Source of the DNA: Actinomycetota bacterium
GTDB lineage: Bacteria > Actinomycetota > Actinomycetes > Nanopelagicales > Nanopelagicaceae
Assembly (NCBI GenBank): GCA_009698615.1
Contig: WLPU01000016.1
Span: 1 to 43,185 of the forward strand
Direction: 5' to 3'
Length of the DNA: 43,185 bases
Shown: piece after piece, positions 33,186 through 42,253 of the stretch
How positions within the stretch are numbered: position 1 is the first letter of the stretch
How the letters are laid out: the number at the start of each line of letters is the position of its first letter
Notes under the pieces: model-generated
What the model saw: the letters and a program-made list of their open reading frames with translations, nothing else
Database searches by the model: none
What the model was told of the DNA's origin: nothing
Program-made: the position numbers and the translations under genes

Positions 33186-35377
33186 TGAAGTTTTGAAGGC
33201 CACCAAATTTTGCCACCGATGTCGTGCACCAGCGACGGTACCAATATCGATCGGACAATGATCGTATCTAGTAAAACGCCGAAACCAACAGCGAAACCAA
33301 GTTCTGCCAGGAATACCAACGGTAAAATTCCAAGGACTGCGAAGGTCGATGCCAATACAACTCCGGCTGAAGTGATGACTCCTCCTGTAACGGTCAAACC
33401 CTTGATTACGCCTGCACGTGTGCCAATCTTTGCAGATTCCTCTCGCACACGCGTCATAAGGAAAATGTTGTAGTCAATTCCCAGTGCTACAAGAAACACG
33501 AACGCAAAGAGTGGGAATGAAGTGTCTGCACCTGGGAAGTGGAAAATATTGTGAAATACCAATTGGCAAACTCCAAGTGTCGCGGCATATGACAATACAA
33601 CTGTCACAAGCAAGAGCGCTGATGCCACAAGACTTCGAAGCAACAACGATAGAATAATTCCGATGAGAATCAGAACCACTGGAATGATAAGTCGATTGTC
33701 ATGGCGTGAGGCTTGATCAACATCATAAGAAACGGCGCTACCACCACCCACCAAAATTGTTGGATCTACCGCATGAACAGCGGCACGAATGGCTGGAACC
33801 AATTCTCGCGCTCCAACTGAATCGGGAGCTTGAGTCAAAGTCGCATTGAGAACAACTTGTCCTTCAACTACTTTCACTTCTGGTAGCGGTGCTCCAGGAA
33901 CTACCGGTGCGACCCGCATTGGATCGACACTTGCTACCCCTTTTACATTCAATAGTGCCTGAGTTACTTGCTCAACTTGAGATTGCTTGACAACAACTTC
34001 AGTGGGTTGACCTTGCCCGCCTGGAAAATGCTTGAGCAATAATTCTTGTCCCACGACGGATTCGGGGCGCGTGGTAAATGATTGCGACGTAGATAAACCA
34101 TTTGCTTGCAAAGTTGTAGCGAAACCAGCCAAAATCAATAAACCTGCTGCCGTAGCGATCCATAAACGTCGTGGACGATTTCCTACTGCAGTGCCAAGCT
34201 TGGCCCAGACGCCGTGCAAGTTAGCATCGCGGTCATCAAAACGCGGAATTCTTGGCCAAAATATCCAACGGCCAAAGACAACCAATAAAGCGGGTAGTAG
34301 TGTCAAAATCGTGATCATCGCGCAAGCAATGCCGATCGCGCCTACCGGTCCAAGTCCGCGGTTACTGCTTAGTTCACTGAGCAATAAAACTAAAAGGCTG
34401 ATTGCGACTGTGGATCCAGAAGCGAGGATCGGTTCAAAGATTCCGCGATAGGCGGCTTTCATAGCGTCGAATCGTGAAGCATAGTGATGCAATTCTTCGC
34501 GATAGCGTGCGATCAATAAAAGTGCGTAATCAGTAGCAGCACCGAGCACCAAAACTGACAAAATGCCTTGGGACTGCCCATTGAGTTTGATGATGTCGTT
34601 TTTTGCCAAGATAAAAACTATGCCGCCAGCTGTAGAGAGGGCAAAAACTGCAGATAAAAGTGGGAGTACCCAAAGAACTGGTGAACGGTAAACCAAAATT
34701 AGAATAAAGGAGACCACGCCGAGAGTGGCAAGGAGAAGGCTTGAGTCAATTCCACCGAATGCCCCAAAGAGATCACTGAAAAGGGCGCCAACACCTGTTA
34801 CATGACTGACAAATCCATTGGCTTTAGCCCATGTGCTCATATCTGTACGAATTGTCTTAATCATCGCCGTCAGCACTGGTTTTGCGTTTGCGAGTTGCGC
34901 GCCACCAACATCAGATGTAACCGGTAAATTCACAAGAATTGCCTTCCCGTCTTGCGAAGGAAAAGCAAAAAATGGTTGGCCCGGTACAAAATACTTAGAA
35001 AGTGGAATCCCAGTATCCGTTGTCCCCTTATATGGACTCAAGTATTCTATGTTCTTATTGGGAAGCGTTTTTAGATGTGCATTGATCGCCGAAAGTTTCG
35101 CAGCATCAACGCTTCCTTCAAGCAGTACCAAAGTTGGGATCTGTGTATTTGCGTCCTTAGAGAAGTTGGCGATTATCTTTGACGCTTCAGTCGATTCAGC
35201 GCTATCTGGCAAGAAAGCAGAGTTATCATTTTCTTGCACCGTGGAAAGTTTCCCAAAGAGCGGACCAAATACCCCGCTGGCGCCAAACCAAATGACAATG
35301 ACAACGATTGCAGCCCAAAAACGACGACGATGTGGCTTTTTTCTCTTTACGGCAGCTAACTCAGGTGATTGCGACAC
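33176..35377 (-). CDS. MMPL-family RND transporter
   Basis: 733-aa membrane transporter of the MMPL/RND family with the usual two halves: one TM, an extracytoplasmic domain (about 40-190), five TMs, then the same again (TM near 405-425, domain to about 550, five TMs). Family strings include VLGAATDYALLLIARYREEL and FVFLVALGIDYNIFLMTRVREE; the Asp-Tyr pairs in these helices (TDY and IDY) are the proton-relay residues of the family. It probably exports a lipid or hydrophobic compound. It is divergent from lipB. I do not recall it at this place in M. tuberculosis, so it looks like a lineage-specific insertion. Substrate unknown. Confidence 0.93.
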   Translation of the reverse strand: MSQSPELAAVKRKKPHRRRFWAAIVVIVIWFGASGVFGPLFGKLSTVQENDNSAFLPDSAESTEASKIIANFSKDANTQIPTLVLLEGSVDAAKLSAINAHLKTLPNKNIEYLSPYKGTTDTGIPLSKYFVPGQPFFAFPSQDGKAILVNLPVTSDVGGAQLANAKPVLTAMIKTIRTDMSTWAKANGFVSHVTGVGALFSDLFGAFGGIDSSLLLATLGVVSFILILVYRSPVLWVLPLLSAVFALSTAGGIVFILAKNDIIKLNGQSQGILSVLVLGAATDYALLLIARYREELHHYASRFDAMKAAYRGIFEPILASGSTVAISLLVLLLSELSSNRGLGPVGAIGIACAMITILTLLPALLVVFGRWIFWPRIPRFDDRDANLHGVWAKLGTAVGNRPRRLWIATAAGLLILAGFATTLQANGLSTSQSFTTRPESVVGQELLLKHFPGGQGQPTEVVVKQSQVEQVTQALLNVKGVASVDPMRVAPVVPGAPLPEVKVVEGQVVLNATLTQAPDSVGARELVPAIRAAVHAVDPTILVGGGSAVSYDVDQASRHDNRLIIPVVLILIGIILSLLLRSLVASALLLVTVVLSYAATLGVCQLVFHNIFHFPGADTSFPLFAFVFLVALGIDYNIFLMTRVREESAKIGTRAGVIKGLTVTGGVITSAGVVLASTFAVLGILPLVFLAELGFAVGFGVLLDTIIVRSILVPSLVHDIGGKIWWPSKLQNK

Positions 35378-35465
35378 GGAAAATTGCCTCTCGATTCTCT
35401 TGGCGCGCCTAGTAAAAAGGTGCGCTCGTTCATGGGATGTAAGAAGGCAATCCTACCTTTAGGCT

Positions 35466-36128
35466 ATGGATGTGCCAGACGTAATTGCCCGCCCCGAATC
35501 CCGCATAGCAGTAGATTCATGCGGCCTCGTGGACTACGAAATCGCACTGGCGATGCAGCGAAGTCTGCATGCAGAAATTGCAGAAGGCCAGCGCCGCAAC
35601 ACGTTACTGCTACTCGAACACCCTCCTGTTTTTACTGCCGGCCGTCGTACTTTAGATTCCGAACGCCCAACCGATGGCACCCCGGTGATAGATACAGATC
35701 GCGGCGGGAAAATTACATGGCACGGACCCGGTCAATTAGTTGGCTATCCAATTGTGCGATTAATTAAGCGGCACGATGTTGTTGGATTTGTTCGGGAAAT
35801 CGAAGGGGCCCTAATCGACGCATGCGCAGATCTAGGTCTTAAAGCAGAAAGTTACTGTGAGCGATCTGGAGTATGGGTCCGTGATGGACAAAGCGATCGA
35901 AAGCTCGCAGCAATCGGTATTCGTTTTGCTAAAGGTGTCACGATGCACGGCTTCGCACTCAATGTGAACCCTGACCTCACATGGTTTGATCGCATCGTGC
36001 CATGTGGAATTCCAGATGTCGAAGTTACATCGCTCTCACAAGAGCTTGGCCGCTCGATCACAGTCGCCGAAGTTCTCCCAATTGTCCAACACCACATGGA
36101 AGAAGTTTTGAGAAGGATTGCGCAATGA
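35466..36128 (+). CDS. lipB: Octanoyl-[ACP]:protein octanoyltransferase
   Basis: LipB (EC 2.3.1.181) moves octanoyl from acyl carrier protein onto lipoyl domains. [17 protein letters not shown] (79-95) is the signature; K146 in RKLAAIGI and C180 in VPCGI form the catalytic Cys/Lys pair. 220 aa. The gene overlaps lipA by ATGA, forming the classic two-step lipoylation operon for the E2 protein upstream. Confidence 0.96.
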   Translation: MDVPDVIARPESRIAVDSCGLVDYEIALAMQRSLHAEIAEGQRRNTLLLLEHPPVFTAGRRTLDSERPTDGTPVIDTDRGGKITWHGPGQLVGYPIVRLIKRHDVVGFVREIEGALIDACADLGLKAESYCERSGVWVRDGQSDRKLAAIGIRFAKGVTMHGFALNVNPDLTWFDRIVPCGIPDVEVTSLSQELGRSITVAEVLPIVQHHMEEVLRRIAQ

Positions 36129-37057
36129 CCATTGCACCCGACGGCAGGAAAATGTTACGGATTGAGGCGCGAAATGCGCTTACACCGATAGAAAGAAAAC
36201 CAGAGTGGATTAAGACTCGTGCAAATATGGGTCCCGAATACACGCGTTTGCGCTCTCTGGTGAAATCAGAAGGTTTGCACACGGTCTGCCAAGAGGCCGC
36301 ATGTCCGAATATCTTTGAATGCTGGGAAGATCGCGAAGCAACTTTTCTCATTGGTGGCGAGCAATGCACCCGCCGATGCGATTTTTGCAACATTGATACT
36401 GGCAAGCCACAACCCCTTGATCGCGATGAACCAAGAAGGGTTGCTGAATCTATTCAAACAATGAACCTGAATTACGCGACGATTACAGGTGTTGCACGCG
36501 ATGACCTCGACGATGAAGGCGCATGGCTTTACGCAGAAACAATCCGGAAAGTCCATGAGCTCAATCCGAATACCGGTGTCGAGATGTTGGCCCCAGATTT
36601 CAGTGGTCACGCCCATTTACTCGACCAAGTCTTCGAAACGCGCCCAGAAGTATTTGCCCATAATGTTGAAACTGTTCCACGCATTTTTAAAGAGATTAGA
36701 CCGGCCTTTACATATGAACGATCATTGCAAGTGATCACTATGGCTCGAGATTTTGGTTTGATCACAAAATCAAATTTAATACTTGGTCTAGGTGAAACAC
36801 GATCCGAAGTAAGCCAAGCTTTAACCGACCTTCACAGTGCTGGATGTGACCTCATCACAATTACGCAATATTTGCGCCCCACAAATCGCCACCACCCTGT
36901 GGAGCGTTGGGTTAAGCCAGAGGAATTCGTAGAACTATCTGCGCAAGCGACTCAGATTGGATTCCTCGGTGTCATGAGTGGACCACTGGTGCGATCAAGT
37001 TACCGTGCGGGTCGTCTATACAAACAAGCGATGCAAGCGCGCGTAACTAATGGCTGA
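36125..37057 (+). CDS. lipA: Lipoyl synthase (radical SAM)
   Basis: LipA (EC 2.8.1.8) inserts two sulfur atoms into the octanoyl chain. The auxiliary 4Fe-4S cluster is bound by C55, C60 and C66 ([12 protein letters not shown]) and the radical-SAM cluster by C81, C85 and C88 (CTRRCDFC). The frame is open from 36002 inside lipB, but [17 protein letters not shown] at 36125 is the proper start and overlaps the lipB stop; 310 aa is normal. Also diagnostic are GLGETRSEV and the C-terminal [11 protein letters not shown] (RSSYxA). Downstream it overlaps the acyltransferase gene by 8 bases. Confidence 0.97.
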   Translation: MTIAPDGRKMLRIEARNALTPIERKPEWIKTRANMGPEYTRLRSLVKSEGLHTVCQEAACPNIFECWEDREATFLIGGEQCTRRCDFCNIDTGKPQPLDRDEPRRVAESIQTMNLNYATITGVARDDLDDEGAWLYAETIRKVHELNPNTGVEMLAPDFSGHAHLLDQVFETRPEVFAHNVETVPRIFKEIRPAFTYERSLQVITMARDFGLITKSNLILGLGETRSEVSQALTDLHSAGCDLITITQYLRPTNRHHPVERWVKPEEFVELSAQATQIGFLGVMSGPLVRSSYRAGRLYKQAMQARVTNG

Positions 37058-37748
37058 CCTGGTTTACCCCCCAGTAATCGGTCTGGCCAAACTTTTTTGG
37101 CGGTATTTAGGTCTGAAGTTTTCAATTGCTGGACAAGAAAATGTTCCTCGCCATGGGGGCGCAATATTAGCGATTAACCACATTGGTTATCTGGATTTTG
37201 CACTTGCGGGTACGGCCGTCTTGCCTGCAAAAAGATTCGTTCGCTTCATGGCAAAAAAAGAAATATTCGACAACAAATTGGCGGGTCCGCTCATGCGCGG
37301 AATGCATCATATTAATGTGGATCGTTCTAGCGGATCTGCTTCTTTTGTTGCGGCACTGCGCGCACTCAAATCTGGTGAGATCATTGGGATATTTCCTGAG
37401 GCCACAGTCTCTAAAAGTTTTGAGATCAAAGAATTAAAAACTGGTGTGGTGCGCTTGGCAATGGGTGCCGGCGTACCAATAATTCCAACCATCGTCTGGG
37501 GCAGCCAACGAATTTGGACAAAAGGCGTACCTAAGGATCTACGCCGCAAACACGTGCCCATCACGATTCGCATAGGCGCCCCGATTCAATTTTCCAAGGG
37601 CGATGATGTTACGGCTGCAGAAATTGCTTTACGGGCGACGATGGTTGCGATGCTCCATGATGTTCAAGACCAATACCCTGATAGCCACGTGGGTCAACGA
37701 TGGGCGCCACTTCGCCTTGGTGGAACTGCACCAGCCCCACTAAACTGA
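37050..37748 (+). CDS. 1-acylglycerol-3-phosphate acyltransferase (PlsC-like)
   Basis: Membrane-associated acyltransferase of 232 aa. Motif I is NHIGYLD (H-x4-D) near residue 42, and motif III is FPEATVSKS, where the usual FPEGTRS has Ala for Gly and Val for Arg. Motif IV is IPIIPTIVW-like ([10 protein letters not shown]). It likely adds a second acyl chain to lysophosphatidate, though close relatives act in mannosylated lipid synthesis. The start lies inside the end of lipA. I do not recall this gene at the lipA-DUF4191 junction in M. tuberculosis. Confidence 0.9.
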   Translation: MADLVYPPVIGLAKLFWRYLGLKFSIAGQENVPRHGGAILAINHIGYLDFALAGTAVLPAKRFVRFMAKKEIFDNKLAGPLMRGMHHINVDRSSGSASFVAALRALKSGEIIGIFPEATVSKSFEIKELKTGVVRLAMGAGVPIIPTIVWGSQRIWTKGVPKDLRRKHVPITIRIGAPIQFSKGDDVTAAEIALRATMVAMLHDVQDQYPDSHVGQRWAPLRLGGTAPAPLN

Positions 37749-37752
37749 ACCC

Positions 37753-38433
37753 ATGTTCAACCGAAAGAAGAAATCTGCCGCAGCTCCGAAGGAGCCAAGA
37801 TTCAAGACAATTCGTGATGCCTACAGCATTACAAAAGAGGTTAAGCCGTGGATTGGCGTAGCACTAGCTGCAATTTTCCTGGTTGTTTGGATTTTAGGAA
37901 TCGCTCTTGGTGCATTTGCAGGACATCCCGTCTATGCGGGATTCGTTGGTTTACCGGTTGCCATCTTGGCTGCGCTATTTTTCTTTACGCGTGTTGCGGG
38001 AAGGGCTGCATACGCATCAATCGAGGGACAAATCGGTGCAGCGGCTAGCGTTCTGATGGCGATTCGTAAAGGTTGGACTACTACACCTGCAGTTGCTGTG
38101 ACTCGCAATCAAGAGATGGTGCATCGCAGTGTTGGCCGTCCCGGAATAGTTTTGGTAGGTGAAGGCGGTCCAGGTGCTCGAGGATTATTGATCGATGAGA
38201 AGAAGAAGACCGAGCGATTTGCACCCGGAGTTCCTATTTATGAAGTCCTCGTTGGCGACCATGATGGACAAGTTTCCTTACAAAAATTGCAAAAACATAT
38301 GCGTAAATACAAGAAGAAACTGAGTGCTAACCAGCTGCGCGAAGTTCGAAACCGCCTCAAAGCCGTTGGCGGAATGTCGATGCCAATTCCTAAAGGGCCA
38401 ATGCCAAAAAATGTAAAAGTCCCTAAACGTTAG
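37753..38433 (+). CDS. DUF4191 membrane protein
   Basis: Actinobacterial conserved membrane protein, 226 aa, function unknown. A basic N terminus (MFNRKKKSAAAPKEPR), two helices at about 35-55 and 60-78, then a cytoplasmic part with RPGIVLVGEGGPGARGLLIDEKKKTER and a strongly basic C-terminal region KLQKHMRKYKKKLSANQLREVRNRL. Relatives are always near lipA and glnA (M. tuberculosis Rv2219). 4 bases after the acyltransferase gene, so part of the lipB operon. Confidence 0.92.
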   Translation: MFNRKKKSAAAPKEPRFKTIRDAYSITKEVKPWIGVALAAIFLVVWILGIALGAFAGHPVYAGFVGLPVAILAALFFFTRVAGRAAYASIEGQIGAAASVLMAIRKGWTTTPAVAVTRNQEMVHRSVGRPGIVLVGEGGPGARGLLIDEKKKTERFAPGVPIYEVLVGDHDGQVSLQKLQKHMRKYKKKLSANQLREVRNRLKAVGGMSMPIPKGPMPKNVKVPKR

Positions 38434-38440
38434 GTCTTTC

Positions 38441-38797
38441 TCAGTAACGTTTTAAAATCGTTCCACTCAATCGTTCGTGAATTCCTCGCCCGTCGTGATC
38501 AAAAGTAACTGCTGTCACCACTAAACATAAGAACGTCGTTCGAATAAGTGCTTGCATCGGTGTAGGTGCTCCCCCGTCAACATAACGGACGACCTTGAGA
38601 CGAACTATCCGCTGCCCGGCAGATGCACCTTGCAACGCGACCAGGAGACTAACTTCTACGAAGAAGACAACGAGTGGCCCAAATTGGCGCATCCCATTGG
38701 CCTTGGGCAATAGCGCCCCTGCCACCACCAAGCACATCAACCAGTCGATAGCGACTGCAACTAGGCGCCTACCCAGACTTACTCGCGGAAAATCCAT
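38441..38797 (-). CDS. RDD-family membrane protein
   Basis: 118-aa membrane protein. N-terminal VSLGRRLVAVAIDWLM is the RDD motif region, with Arg and the first Asp retained but Trp for the second Asp; QGASAGQRIVRLKVVR follows the second helix and is typical. Three hydrophobic segments. Role unknown; such proteins are proposed to be transport-related. Convergent with DUF4191 (7-base gap) and divergent from glnA. Confidence 0.88.
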   Translation of the reverse strand: MDFPRVSLGRRLVAVAIDWLMCLVVAGALLPKANGMRQFGPLVVFFVEVSLLVALQGASAGQRIVRLKVVRYVDGGAPTPMQALIRTTFLCLVVTAVTFDHDGRGIHERLSGTILKRY

Positions 38798-38965
38798 ACT
38801 CCGAGCCTACCCTCCAAGGGCCAAGGCAATTCTTAACATAGATGTAACAGGGCGGTTATCACCTTTTCCCCCGAGCAACCTATCCTTACGCCAAGAGTTA
38901 CAGCTCAATGACGAGCCACTTTGAACGCTCCGCATAGTGCGGATCTCGGCGGCAATGGGAGAAAA
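38798..38965. promoter_or_regulatory. Divergent RDD/glnA promoter region
   Basis: 168 bases containing the glnA promoter. An imperfect inverted repeat TGTAAC-6-GTTATCA (38843-38861) is the only symmetric element seen; it does not fit the GlnR or AmtR consensus well, so nitrogen control is not shown. GGGAG (38957-38961) is the glnA ribosome site. Confidence 0.4.
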
Positions 38966-40396
38966 ATGTTTAAGAACTCAGCAGAAATTTTTGCGTACAT
39001 AAAGAAAGAAGACGTTAAATTAGTCGACGTTCGTTTCATCGACCTTCCTGGTATCCAACACCACTTCAATGTGCCTGTTGAATCATTCGATGAAGCAGTC
39101 TTCACTGAGGGCCTCATGTTTGATGGTTCATCCATCCGTGGCTTTCAAGCAATTCATGAATCAGATATGAAGTTGCTACCCGTTCCGGGATCAGCCTTCA
39201 TCGATCCGTTCCGTAAAGAGAAGACTCTCATTATCAATTTCTCGGTTCATAACCCGGTAGATAATTCCCCATATAGTCGTGACCCTCGTGGAATCGTCGC
39301 GAAGGCAGTGGATTTTATGCGCGGTACCGGAATTGCTGACACAGCATTTTTCGCACCAGAGGCAGAATTTTACGTCTTTGATGCAGTGCGCTTTTCCACT
39401 GGAATCAACGAAGCTTTCCACCACATCGATTCGTACGAAGGTGCATGGAATACCGGCATCGAAAAAGATGCTGATGGCACGCCAAACCGCGGTTACCGCA
39501 CTCGTGTCAAGGGAGGATATTTCCCGGTTTCACCTACAGATCAATATGCAGATCTTCGGGATGAAATGGTCATGAACCTCGGTAAAGCTGGCTTGCTGGT
39601 TGAGCGATCACACCATGAAGTCGGTACTGCCGGACAGATGGAGATCAACTACCGCTTCTCCGATATTTTGCAAGCTGGCGATGACTTGATGAAGTTTAAA
39701 TACATTGTTAAGAACACGGCGTGGCAAGGCGGTAAAACTGCAACATTTATGCCAAAGCCACTCTTTGGTGACAACGGCTCAGGTATGCACGTGCACCAAT
39801 CTCTTTGGAAAGATGGCAAGCCACTATTTTGGGGCGCAGGGTATGGAGATCTCTCCGATATGGCACGTTGGTATGTTGGCGGATTACTCAAGCACGCACC
39901 ATCGCTTTTGGCATTTACCAACCCAACTGTCAACTCTTACCGCCGCCTCGTGCCCGGATACGAAGCACCAGTAAACCTTGTTTACTCAGCCCGTAACCGT
40001 TCTGCCTGTATTCGTATTCCAATTACCGGGAGCAATCCAAAAGCAAAGCGCATCGAATTTCGTTGCCCGGATCCATCATCGAATCCATACCTTGCTTTCG
40101 CAGCGATGTTAATGGCTGGCCTTGATGGAATTATCAACAAGATTGAGCCACCATTGCCAGTGGATAAGGATCTCTACGAATTGGATGCTGAAGAAGCGGC
40201 ATCAATCCCACAGGTGCCAGGCTCGCTCGATGCAGTTCTGGACAACTTAGAGCGCGACAACGAATTCCTTACTCGTGGAGGCGTTTTTACTAAGGATCTC
40301 ATCGATACTTGGATTAACTTCAAGCGCACTTCAGAAGTTGATTATGTTCGGTTGCGTCCGCATCCAGCTGAGTTCGAATTATATTTCGACCTGTAA
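38966..40396 (+). CDS. glnA: Glutamine synthetase type I
   Basis: GlnA (EC 6.3.1.2) makes glutamine from glutamate, ammonia and ATP. A TTG at 38921 opens the frame, but the ATG at 38966 with GGGAG four bases before it gives [20 protein letters not shown] and 476 aa, the normal type I-beta length. Signatures are [64 protein letters not shown] and [24 protein letters not shown]. The adenylylation Tyr is Y404 in DKDLYEL, so GlnE control is possible. Strong terminator downstream. Confidence 0.98.
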   Translation: MFKNSAEIFAYIKKEDVKLVDVRFIDLPGIQHHFNVPVESFDEAVFTEGLMFDGSSIRGFQAIHESDMKLLPVPGSAFIDPFRKEKTLIINFSVHNPVDNSPYSRDPRGIVAKAVDFMRGTGIADTAFFAPEAEFYVFDAVRFSTGINEAFHHIDSYEGAWNTGIEKDADGTPNRGYRTRVKGGYFPVSPTDQYADLRDEMVMNLGKAGLLVERSHHEVGTAGQMEINYRFSDILQAGDDLMKFKYIVKNTAWQGGKTATFMPKPLFGDNGSGMHVHQSLWKDGKPLFWGAGYGDLSDMARWYVGGLLKHAPSLLAFTNPTVNSYRRLVPGYEAPVNLVYSARNRSACIRIPITGSNPKAKRIEFRCPDPSSNPYLAFAAMLMAGLDGIINKIEPPLPVDKDLYELDAEEAASIPQVPGSLDAVLDNLERDNEFLTRGGVFTKDLIDTWINFKRTSEVDYVRLRPHPAEFELYFDL

Positions 40397-40406
40397 AATC
40401 CCACAC

Positions 40407-40444
40407 AACGAAGCCCTCGTCAGAAATTTGGCGGGGGCTTCGTT
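40407..40444 (+). terminator. glnA terminator
   Basis: AACGAAGCCCTCGTC (40407-40421), loop, GGCGGGGGCTTCGTT (40430-40444) gives a 15-base-pair stem with two G-U pairs, followed by ATTTCT. It lies 11 bases after the glnA stop. Its last two bases overlap the end of the convergent dehydrogenase gene. Confidence 0.88.
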
Positions 40445-41318
40445 ATTTCTGCGCACTCATGCGTTCAATTTCGCGAATGATGGCGCTGTGATCTAAGGCG
40501 CCATCACCTGATGCAATCATCGATGCAAACAATTCCGCCACTCGCTCGGTAACTGGCACACGCACACCACTATCAGCACTGGTTTCAAGGGCAATTTTAA
40601 GGTCCTTCAACTGATTGGCAGAAGTTCCGCCCGGGGTAAAGTTTCCATAAAGTATTCGATCGCCTTTCACCTCAAGCGCACGTGAATTGGCTAGTCCTCC
40701 TGCAAGAATTTCAAACAAGGTGGCAACATCCAGCCCAGCTTTGCGAGCGAGGGTAACTGCCTCTCCTATAGCGCTAAGAGTTGTCGCAACTACAATTTGA
40801 TTACAAGCTTTGGCTATCTGACCCGACCCAAGAGGTCCCATTAATCGGACCACAGCACCAATTGCTTCCAAGATGGGGAGCAAGATTTTAAAATCTTCCG
40901 GATCGGCTCCGACCATGATTGACAAAGTCCCCTCTTGAGCGCCGACATCGCCTCCACTGACTGGAGCATCAACAACGTGTATTCCCAGTGGTTCCAGCCG
41001 CGCCCCTAAGGCACGAACTGCACGCGGAGAAACAGTGCCCATTACCACAAGAATATCTCCAGGTCGAAGAGCAGTTTGTAATCCATTTTTCAAAACTTCG
41101 TTTAATTGTGCAATATCTGGTAAGACAGTCAAAAAGATTTGTGCGTCAATGTCAGTAAGTTTCTCAATAACTTGAATTCCGTTAGCAAGTGCAATTACAC
41201 GGGATGGTTCTGATCGATTCCACACTTGTATTGAGATGGACTTCTTTGAAAGATTCAAAGCGATCGGCAAACCCATCGCTCCAAGTCCGATAACCGCAAC
41301 TTTTGAATACTCTTTCAT
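40443..41318 (-). CDS. Beta-hydroxyacid dehydrogenase (3-hydroxyisobutyrate / tartronate-semialdehyde reductase type)
   Basis: NAD(P)-dependent dehydrogenase of 291 aa. Rossmann motif VIGLGAMGLPIA (9-20), substrate loop DAPVSGGDVGAQEGTLSIMVG (117-137) and catalytic K170 in GSGQIAKACNQ. The family includes 3-hydroxyisobutyrate dehydrogenase (valine breakdown) and GarR/GlxR (glycerate and glyoxylate routes); the sequence alone does not decide. No pathway partner is adjacent. The hexuronate-type genes at 3236-5218 are too far away to argue from. Confidence 0.9.
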   Translation of the reverse strand: MKEYSKVAVIGLGAMGLPIALNLSKKSISIQVWNRSEPSRVIALANGIQVIEKLTDIDAQIFLTVLPDIAQLNEVLKNGLQTALRPGDILVVMGTVSPRAVRALGARLEPLGIHVVDAPVSGGDVGAQEGTLSIMVGADPEDFKILLPILEAIGAVVRLMGPLGSGQIAKACNQIVVATTLSAIGEAVTLARKAGLDVATLFEILAGGLANSRALEVKGDRILYGNFTPGGTSANQLKDLKIALETSADSGVRVPVTERVAELFASMIASGDGALDHSAIIREIERMSAQK

Positions 41319-41454
41319 GATTCCAATATTAGTCCCCTATGGAGTGCCAACCCTCAAAAGAAGCCAAATTCAATCTCTTTGGAGGCGATTGACTTCTTAT
41401 TACTTGTCGCATCGGACATAGTTGCCATATTGCGATCTAACTACCATAGATCCG

Positions 41455-41460
41455 AAGGAG
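41455..41460 (+). promoter_or_regulatory. Ribosome-binding site deciding the start of the small membrane protein
   Basis: AAGGAG ends eight bases before the ATG at 41469. It fixes that codon, rather than the upstream ATG at 41379, as the start of the 53-aa protein. Further upstream, TTGTCG (41404-41409) and CATATT (41426-41431) with a 16-base spacer are a possible promoter. Confidence 0.6.
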
Positions 41461-41468
41461 AATCTGGA

Positions 41469-41630
41469 ATGGTTTCACTTGCACTATCACTCAATGGTCC
41501 CGCGAAGTTTATTACCTGGGGTTTCATTTCGGTTTCTGTTCCGAACCTCATCATGATCGGTCTCATCATTGTCTTCTTCGCCTTAGCGCTTGTCCTTCCT
41601 TTCCCCTCTCATAAGCAAGATGGGAAGTAG
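41469..41630 (+). CDS. Small single-helix membrane protein, 53 aa
   Basis: The ATG at 41469 follows AAGGAG with good spacing. The protein has one strong membrane helix (about 27-47, LIMIGLIIVFFALALVLPF) and short polar ends. It is 5 bases upstream of a cytochrome b6-like gene and clearly in the same operon, so it is probably a small accessory subunit of that complex. I recognise no family. Confidence 0.7.
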   Translation: MVSLALSLNGPAKFITWGFISVSVPNLIMIGLIIVFFALALVLPFPSHKQDGK

Positions 41631-41635
41631 ATCCC

Positions 41636-42253
41636 ATGGCAACTATGTGGACCACTCGCGTACGACGTGCAACTATCGAAAAGATCGATCCTCAAGATGC
41701 GCTGCCAGATAACCAACCCTCCTACGTCGCATCCTGGATTTATGTCTTTGGCGTTTTGACCCTTGCCGGACTTGCAGTCATCATCGGCTCTGGACTTGTA
41801 TTAACTATTCGGGGTGCAAGCTGGTGGCACACCTCAAATGTCGGTCATTATGTGAACTCCGTCCACCTCTGGTCGGTGGAACTCTTCTTCGTATTTATGG
41901 TTGTGCACCTTTGGGGAAAGTTCTGGATGGCCGCTTGGCGCGGTCGTCGTTTCCAAACATGGGTCACGGGAGTCTTTTGCTTTCTCTCCTCCCTTGCGAC
42001 CGCTTTTACTGGGTACTTGATTCAAGGGGATTTCGATTCACAGTGGATTGCAACCCAAGCTAAAGACGGCCTGAACTCCGTGGGAATCGGATCCTTTTTT
42101 AACACTCTCAATTCCGGCCAAGCACTTCTTCTTCACGTGGCGCTGCTGCCATTGGCTGTAGGCATCATTGTTGTGTGGCATGTGGTCTTGGTAAGAAAGA
42201 ACGGTGTCGTTCCACCGCTAGATGCTAAAGAGATTCTAGGAGGCGCCAAGTGA
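41636..42253 (+). CDS. Cytochrome b6-like (cytochrome b N-terminal domain) membrane protein
   Basis: 205-aa protein with four membrane helices, equal to the haem-bearing N-terminal half of cytochrome b. Two bis-His pairs are visible: H77/H91 (13 residues between) in VHLWSVELFFVFMVVHLW, and H167/H182 (14 between) in LLHVALLPLAVGIIVVWHV. The 14-residue spacing in the last helix is the b6-type arrangement. GDFDSQWIATQAKDG is in the loop between helices three and four. The C-terminal half (Qo loop, PEWY) is missing. It is distinct from QcrB at 11622. It overlaps the next gene by GTGA. Possible role: quinol-linked electron transfer with an unknown partner. Confidence 0.88.
   Translation: MATMWTTRVRRATIEKIDPQDALPDNQPSYVASWIYVFGVLTLAGLAVIIGSGLVLTIRGASWWHTSNVGHYVNSVHLWSVELFFVFMVVHLWGKFWMAAWRGRRFQTWVTGVFCFLSSLATAFTGYLIQGDFDSQWIATQAKDGLNSVGIGSFFNTLNSGQALLLHVALLPLAVGIIVVWHVVLVRKNGVVPPLDAKEILGGAK

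Noticed and set aside
34818-35767. Plus-strand frames of 132-214 codons overlapping the MMPL gene and lipB
   Set aside because: They lie antisense to MMPL or out of frame in lipB, have no ribosome site or recognisable motif, and the genes they overlap have clear family signatures.
36002-36124. Extended N terminus for lipA starting inside lipB
   Set aside because: The extension does not look like lipoyl synthase, and the ATG at 36125 overlapping the lipB stop gives normal length and N-terminal sequence.
38843-38861. GlnR or AmtR box upstream of glnA
   Set aside because: TGTAAC-6-GTTATCA is imperfect and does not match the GlnR gTnAC-n6-GaAAc pattern or the AmtR consensus, so no regulator was named.
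38921-38965. TTG start 15 codons upstream for glnA
   Set aside because: The ATG at 38966 has GGGAG four bases before it and yields the usual glutamine synthetase N terminus.
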